A stretch of 46,372 nt of DNA from SAR86 cluster bacterium (GTDB lineage: Bacteria; Pseudomonadota; Gammaproteobacteria; Magnimaribacterales; Magnimaribacteraceae). The translations under genes and the position numbers were made by a program. The notes beneath the pieces were generated by a model that searched no databases, was not told the origin of the DNA, and was given only the letters and a program-made list of their open reading frames with translations. The DNA lies in contig JADHSF010000008.1 of assembly GCA_016777005.1 (NCBI GenBank), positions 1 to 46,372 of the forward strand, in the 5' to 3' direction. Shown in pieces: positions 42,447-46,372 of the stretch; positions within the stretch are counted from its first letter, which is position 1; each line of letters starts with the position of its first letter.

Positions 42447-43889
42447 TTGGATACACAAACTAAAATACCTGTTTCGAGAGAAATACTAGTTGATATGGAG
42501 ACTCCCTTGAGTGTCTATAGAAAATTGGCAAATTGCTCCTATAGTTATCTTTTTGAATCTGTAGAAGGAGGGGAGAAGTGGGCAAGATATTCTCTTATAG
42601 GGCTTAAGGCCAATAGGGTTATTAAGATTACAAAGAATACAATAGAGATTCACCAGGATAGCAAATTATCTGAAAGTTTTTTAGCTGAGAATCCTCTTGA
42701 TTATATTGATGAATTGCAAAAAAGTTACACCTTAGAAGAAGATCCAAATTTACCCAAGTTTAACGGGGGTTTGGTTGGTTACTTTTCTTATGACTGTGTA
42801 AGATTTATAGAACCAAAATTATCTGAAACAGCTCCCCCTGACACTTTAGGAACTCCGGATGCTTTATTTATGATTTCCGAAGAAGTTGCTGTTTTCGATA
42901 ATCTAAAGAATAAGCTTCATTTGATAATTCTAATCAACTCAAAAGAAGAGATGGAATCTGCAAATCAGCGCCTCGATGAGTTGGAAGAAAAATTGAGAGA
43001 ACCTCTTGGTTATCAAGATTTTAAGAAACCGGAAAGGAGTATCAGTGAATCTGATTTTATATCTGGATTTGGCGAGGAAGACTTTAAGAAATCTGTCCTT
43101 AAAGCAAGAAAATATATCGAAGATGGAGATATTATGCAAGTGGTATGCTCTCAAAGGATGTCTCTTCCTTTTACCGCAGATCCAGTTGCCCTTTACCGAT
43201 CAATCAGACAATTAAATCCTTCTCCTTATATGTATTATCTTAATTTAGATGATTTCCACATCGTAGGCTCGTCTCCAGAAATCTTGGCAAGACTGGAGGA
43301 TAATAAGGTTACTGTTAGACCTATTGCGGGCACAAGAAGAAGAGGCAAGGATAACAAGGATGATATGGCCATGGAGGAGGAGATGGTTAATGACCCTAAA
43401 GAAATTGCTGAACACTTGATGTTGATTGATCTTGGAAGAAATGACGTTGGTAAAATTGCTAAACCAGGTTCAGTTGAGGTTACAGAAAAATTTGGAGTAG
43501 AGCGCTATAGTCATGTCATGCATATGGTATCTAATGTAGAAGCAGAATTACGAGATCATTCATCAGCTATTGATTTATTTAAGGCTACATTCCCCGCTGG
43601 AACGGTTTCAGGTGCGCCTAAAATTAGGGCAATGGAAATTATTGATGAATTTGAACCCGTTAAAAGGGGAATATATGGAGGTGCAATAGGCTATCTGTCT
43701 TGGCAAGGAAATATGGACATGGCTATAGCTATTAGAACAGCAGTAATAAAGGATGAAGTCCTGTACATCCAAGCAGGAGGAGGCTGGGTCGCAGATTCTA
43801 TTCCTGAACTTGAATGGAAGGAATCACTTAATAAAGGCAGGGCTATTTTCAAGGCGGCTGAATTAGTACAAGAAAAATTGGAGGGTTGA
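42447..43889 (+). CDS. trpE: Anthranilate synthase component I
   Basis: Converts chorismate to anthranilate with ammonia from TrpG. The 480-residue protein has the regulatory Trp-site segment SYLFESVEGGEKWARYSLIG, the catalytic domain with GDIMQVVCSQRM, SSPEILARLEDN, RPIAGTRRRG, EEMVNDPKEIAEHLMLIDLGRNDVG, and FPAGTVSGAPKIRAMEIIDEFE. The start is TTG 42447 and no better start is seen. The N-terminus is about 10-15 residues shorter than in Pseudomonas. With only 4 bases after rpe there is no leader-peptide attenuator; feedback control by tryptophan is expected instead. Confidence 0.95.
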   Translation: MDTQTKIPVSREILVDMETPLSVYRKLANCSYSYLFESVEGGEKWARYSLIGLKANRVIKITKNTIEIHQDSKLSESFLAENPLDYIDELQKSYTLEEDPNLPKFNGGLVGYFSYDCVRFIEPKLSETAPPDTLGTPDALFMISEEVAVFDNLKNKLHLIILINSKEEMESANQRLDELEEKLREPLGYQDFKKPERSISESDFISGFGEEDFKKSVLKARKYIEDGDIMQVVCSQRMSLPFTADPVALYRSIRQLNPSPYMYYLNLDDFHIVGSSPEILARLEDNKVTVRPIAGTRRRGKDNKDDMAMEEEMVNDPKEIAEHLMLIDLGRNDVGKIAKPGSVEVTEKFGVERYSHVMHMVSNVEAELRDHSSAIDLFKATFPAGTVSGAPKIRAMEIIDEFEPVKRGIYGGAIGYLSWQGNMDMAIAIRTAVIKDEVLYIQAGGGWVADSIPELEWKESLNKGRAIFKAAELVQEKLEG

Positions 43890-43890
43890 A

Positions 43891-44463
43891 ATGTTATTGA
43901 TGATTGATAACTATGACTCTTTTACTTATAACTTGGTTCAGTATTTTTATGAAATGAACCAAGAAGTAGAGGTTTATAGAAATGATCAGATTAGTCTTTC
44001 AGAGATCAAAGATAAGTCTCCAGATTTCTTAGTGATTTCTCCAGGTCCATGTACTCCTAAAGAAGCGGGAATCTCTATTGAGATAATAAATAAATTTTCA
44101 GGAGAAATTCCAATATTAGGTGTTTGCTTGGGACATCAGTCTATAGGGGCAGCATATGGAGCCAAGATCGTAAAGGCCAAAGAGATCATGCATGGAAAAA
44201 TTTCAAAAATTACACACAATGGACAGGGTATATTTTCTTCTGTGGCAGAGGATTTTCTTGCTACTCGTTATCATTCCTTGATCATAGACGAAAACTCATT
44301 ATCAAAAGATTTTGAAATAACGGCTAGATCTGAAGATGGAACAATAATGGCCATTCAACATAGGACTCAACGAGTCACCGGTATGCAATTTCATCCAGAA
44401 TCTATCGCAACAGAATATGGTAAGGTCATGCTAAATAATTTTTTGGAAATGAATTTAAGATGA
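43891..44463 (+). CDS. trpG: Anthranilate synthase component II, glutamine amidotransferase
   Basis: Supplies ammonia to TrpE. The 190-residue class I amidotransferase has MLLMIDNYDSFTYNLVQYF, SPGPCTPKEAG, the nucleophile Cys in GVCLGHQSIG, RYHSL, and the His-Glu pair in GMQFHPESIATEYG. The gene starts 1 base after the trpE stop and overlaps trpD by 4. A shared role as PabA is possible, as no pabA is visible here. Confidence 0.97.
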   Translation: MLLMIDNYDSFTYNLVQYFYEMNQEVEVYRNDQISLSEIKDKSPDFLVISPGPCTPKEAGISIEIINKFSGEIPILGVCLGHQSIGAAYGAKIVKAKEIMHGKISKITHNGQGIFSSVAEDFLATRYHSLIIDENSLSKDFEITARSEDGTIMAIQHRTQRVTGMQFHPESIATEYGKVMLNNFLEMNLR

Positions 44464-45476
44464 ATATACAACAAGGTATAAGCTTAGTTGTCTCAAACAG
44501 AAATCTTGAAAAGGAGGAGATGGCAGAAGTCATGCTTCAAATTCTAAAAGGCGAGGCTACTGATGCCCAGATTGGGGCTTTTCTAATTGGCCTTTCAATG
44601 AAAGGAGAAACTGTTGAGGAGGTTCTGGGTGCGGTTGATGTCATGAGAAAATTATCAGCTAAAGTTGAGACAAATACTCCTAACTTAGTTGACACATGCG
44701 GAACCGGAGGTTCAGGAATAGGAATTTTTAATGTATCGACGACCTCTGCGTTTATAGCTTCTTCTTGTGGAGCAAAAATTGCCAAACATGGAAATAGGTC
44801 CGCAACAAGAAAAAGCGGGAGCGCAGATATTCTAGAAGAAGCTGGCGTTTCTCTTAACCTCACAACTTCTCAAGTTTCAGATTGTATAGAGGAAGTTGGT
44901 CTGGGTTTTATGTTTGCCCCTGCGCATCATAGTGCAATGAAATATGTTGTTGGACCAAGAAAAGAAATAGCTCAAAAAAGTATTTTTAATGTTCTGGGTC
45001 CTTTAACTAATCCTGCCTCAGCAAAACGACAGGTTATGGGTGTTTATGACAAGCAATGGATGGTGCCTTTAGCTACTGTTTTAAAAGAGCTTGGCAGTGA
45101 ACATGTGATGGTTGTTCATTCTGAAGACGGACTAGATGAAATTAGTATTGCTGCTCCTACTCTCGTCGCAGAATTAAAAGATGGAAACATCACTGAATAT
45201 AAAATTTATCCTGAAGAATTAGGATTTGAAACTAGTTCTTTAGAGGAACTTATAGTGAACTCGCCTAAAGAAAGCTTAGATCTAGCTCGACTGGCTTTGA
45301 GCGGTGGTCATCGGGAAGCAAGTGCTATGGTATCTATGACTGCCGGCGCTGCCTTGTATGTTGCAGGTATCTCTAGTTCACTTGAGTCTGGTGTCGATAT
45401 TGCAAAAACGTGTATTGGCGAAGGAAAAGGATTAAATAAATTGAACCAACTCATTGAGTTTACCTCTCAGTTGTAA
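44460..45476 (+). CDS. trpD: Anthranilate phosphoribosyltransferase
   Basis: Transfers phosphoribose from PRPP to anthranilate. The 338-residue protein has DTCGTGGSGIGIFNVSTTSAF (PRPP loop), AKHGNRSATRKSGSADILEE, FMFAPAHHSAMKYV, and NVLGPLTNPA. It overlaps trpG by 4 bases and shares 1 base with trpC, so trpEGDC is a coupled unit. Confidence 0.97.
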   Translation: MNIQQGISLVVSNRNLEKEEMAEVMLQILKGEATDAQIGAFLIGLSMKGETVEEVLGAVDVMRKLSAKVETNTPNLVDTCGTGGSGIGIFNVSTTSAFIASSCGAKIAKHGNRSATRKSGSADILEEAGVSLNLTTSQVSDCIEEVGLGFMFAPAHHSAMKYVVGPRKEIAQKSIFNVLGPLTNPASAKRQVMGVYDKQWMVPLATVLKELGSEHVMVVHSEDGLDEISIAAPTLVAELKDGNITEYKIYPEELGFETSSLEELIVNSPKESLDLARLALSGGHREASAMVSMTAGAALYVAGISSSLESGVDIAKTCIGEGKGLNKLNQLIEFTSQL

Positions 45477-46261
45477 TGCAAAGTTACCTGGATAAAATAA
45501 TAGAAACTAAGGCTTTAGTTGTAGCCGAACAAAAGGCCCAAGAAAGCCTAAAAGAAATCCACTCTAAGGCATCAGACTCGTCACCTCCTAAGGGCTTTAT
45601 AGATGCAATTAGAAAAAGAGATCAACAAGGATTGGTCTCTGTTATCGCGGAAATAAAAAAAGCATCTCCAAGTAAGGGCATTATAAGAAAGAAATTTTTG
45701 CCCGAAGAGATTGCTCGACAATATGAGAGAAAAAATGCAACTTGTCTCAGTGTTTTAACGGATGAAGAGTATTTTCAAGGTTCATTGAACTACCTAGAAA
45801 GTATCAGAACGTCTGTTGATTTACCGCTCTTGAGAAAAGATTTTACGATTGATGAGTATCAAATCTACCAAAGTAAGGCATATGGTGCAGATTGTATTTT
45901 ACTTATTGCCTCTGTATTAACAGATGCTCAGTTACAAGAATATAAAGAAATTGCTGAAAGTATTGGTCTAGATGTTCTTATAGAAATCCATAACAAAGAT
46001 GAACTAAGACGAATTAAACCAATAGATTTCTCTCTTATAGGTATAAATAACAGGAACCTCAGCACATTTGAAGTAGACTTAAATACAACAAAAGAACTGT
46101 CTTCAGAAATTGAAGATAAGTTGGTAGTTTCAGAAAGTGGAATTAAAACGAATGAAGATATTGATAGGATTTTATCTTTCGGAGTGCTTAATTTTCTTGT
46201 AGGTGAGTCCTTTATGAGAGCTGAAGATCCGGGTGAGGCTTTAGAAAATCTATTTTTTTAA
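45476..46261 (+). CDS. trpC: Indole-3-glycerol phosphate synthase
   Basis: Closes the indole ring in tryptophan synthesis. The 261-residue barrel has SVIAEIKKASPSKGIIR with the catalytic Lys, LSVLTDEEYFQGS, LPLLRKDFTIDEYQI, IGINNRNLSTFEVDL and VSESGIKTNEDI. It is the stand-alone form, without the TrpF fusion found in enteric bacteria. trpF, trpB and trpA are not in this window. Confidence 0.97.
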   Translation: MQSYLDKIIETKALVVAEQKAQESLKEIHSKASDSSPPKGFIDAIRKRDQQGLVSVIAEIKKASPSKGIIRKKFLPEEIARQYERKNATCLSVLTDEEYFQGSLNYLESIRTSVDLPLLRKDFTIDEYQIYQSKAYGADCILLIASVLTDAQLQEYKEIAESIGLDVLIEIHNKDELRRIKPIDFSLIGINNRNLSTFEVDLNTTKELSSEIEDKLVVSESGIKTNEDIDRILSFGVLNFLVGESFMRAEDPGEALENLFF

Positions 46262-46271
46262 AAGAACATTA

Positions 46272-46372
46272 ATGTTAGAAATTACAATAGCCTTAGTCTA
46301 CGAATACAAAATCATGGCTCTAATAATAGGAATTTTATTTGCCTTCGTTTCAATACAGCGAATCAGAGAATA
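46272..46372 (+). CDS. Possible truncated small membrane protein at the right edge
   Basis: An open frame from ATG 46272 runs 33 codons to the window end without a stop. It encodes a short start (MLEITIALVYEYK) followed by a hydrophobic stretch that looks like one membrane helix and then basic residues (QRIRE). It begins 10 bases after the trpC stop and no clear ribosome site is seen. Family unknown; it could also be chance. Confidence 0.3.
   Translation, partial: MLEITIALVYEYKIMALIIGILFAFVSIQRIRE

Noticed and set aside
1-46372. CRISPR arrays, insertion sequences, prophage genes or a defence island
   Set aside because: I saw no regularly spaced direct repeats, transposase or integrase motifs, phage structural genes or known defence domains by reading both strands; an exhaustive repeat search was not possible without tools.

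Overview
This window looks like a stretch of chromosome from a streamlined, AT-rich gammaproteobacterium, probably marine and free-living. The evidence is: low G+C by eye; very short or absent intergenic spaces; many 1-14 base gene overlaps; and gene sets typical of Gammaproteobacteria (cmoAB, mutY-yggX, lptD-surA-pdxA-rsmA-apaH, amgK-murU, ubiA, glnA-ntrB-ntrC). The gene order from rpsU to trpC follows the Pseudomonas-type layout closely, with several losses. A SAR86-like or similar oligotrophic lineage would fit, but this is inference; no rRNA is present to settle it. I see no insertion sequence, prophage, CRISPR array or origin.

Layout. 1-322: no convincing complete gene. 323-1753 (-): mutY-yggX followed by tRNA-Phe. 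1832-4535 (+): hisBHAF, the central part of histidine synthesis. 4532-5612: phosphoglycerate mutase (-) and a membrane-anchored rhodanese (+). 5609-9093 (-): the nitrogen module, a type II glutamine synthetase followed by ntrB and ntrC. 9219-12294 (-): DUF1249 protein, AlkA-like glycosylase, FemAB-like acyltransferase and ubiA, tightly overlapped. 12388-15903 (+): rubredoxin, dicarboxylate/amino-acid symporter and membrane pyrophosphatase hppA. 15884-18024: a GNAT protein (-), then cmoA-cmoB (+). 18021-23643 (-): gmk-rpoZ-spoT-ridA-recG. 23703-24934 (+): pyrE-ribE. 24946-25625 (-): rpsU-yqeY. 25723-27516 (+): tsaD-folB-folK.

27596-31988 is the one accessory-looking block: a secreted protein of unknown family (+), then on the minus strand an ACAD10-like phosphotransferase, two MaoC-fold hydratase subunits and a large MFS transporter. 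It lies between folK and a pteridine-reductase-like SDR, inside an otherwise conserved housekeeping cluster. 32038-39985 (-) resumes that cluster: lptD-surA-pdxA-rsmA-apaH-cca-SDR. 40077-46261 (+): amgK-murU-rpe-trpE-trpG-trpD-trpC. A possible truncated gene runs off the right edge.

Points of most interest: a GSII enzyme in the operon slot normally held by adenylylatable GSI; three convergent gene pairs sharing a 4-base palindrome (CTAG or TTAA) as both stop codons; the accessory hydratase/kinase/transporter block, with a Gly-rich insert in one hydratase subunit; a CCA enzyme that appears to have lost its HD motif; and an LptD with only three cysteines. I do not claim a new defence or mobile system here; most of the window is ordinary housekeeping DNA in compressed form.
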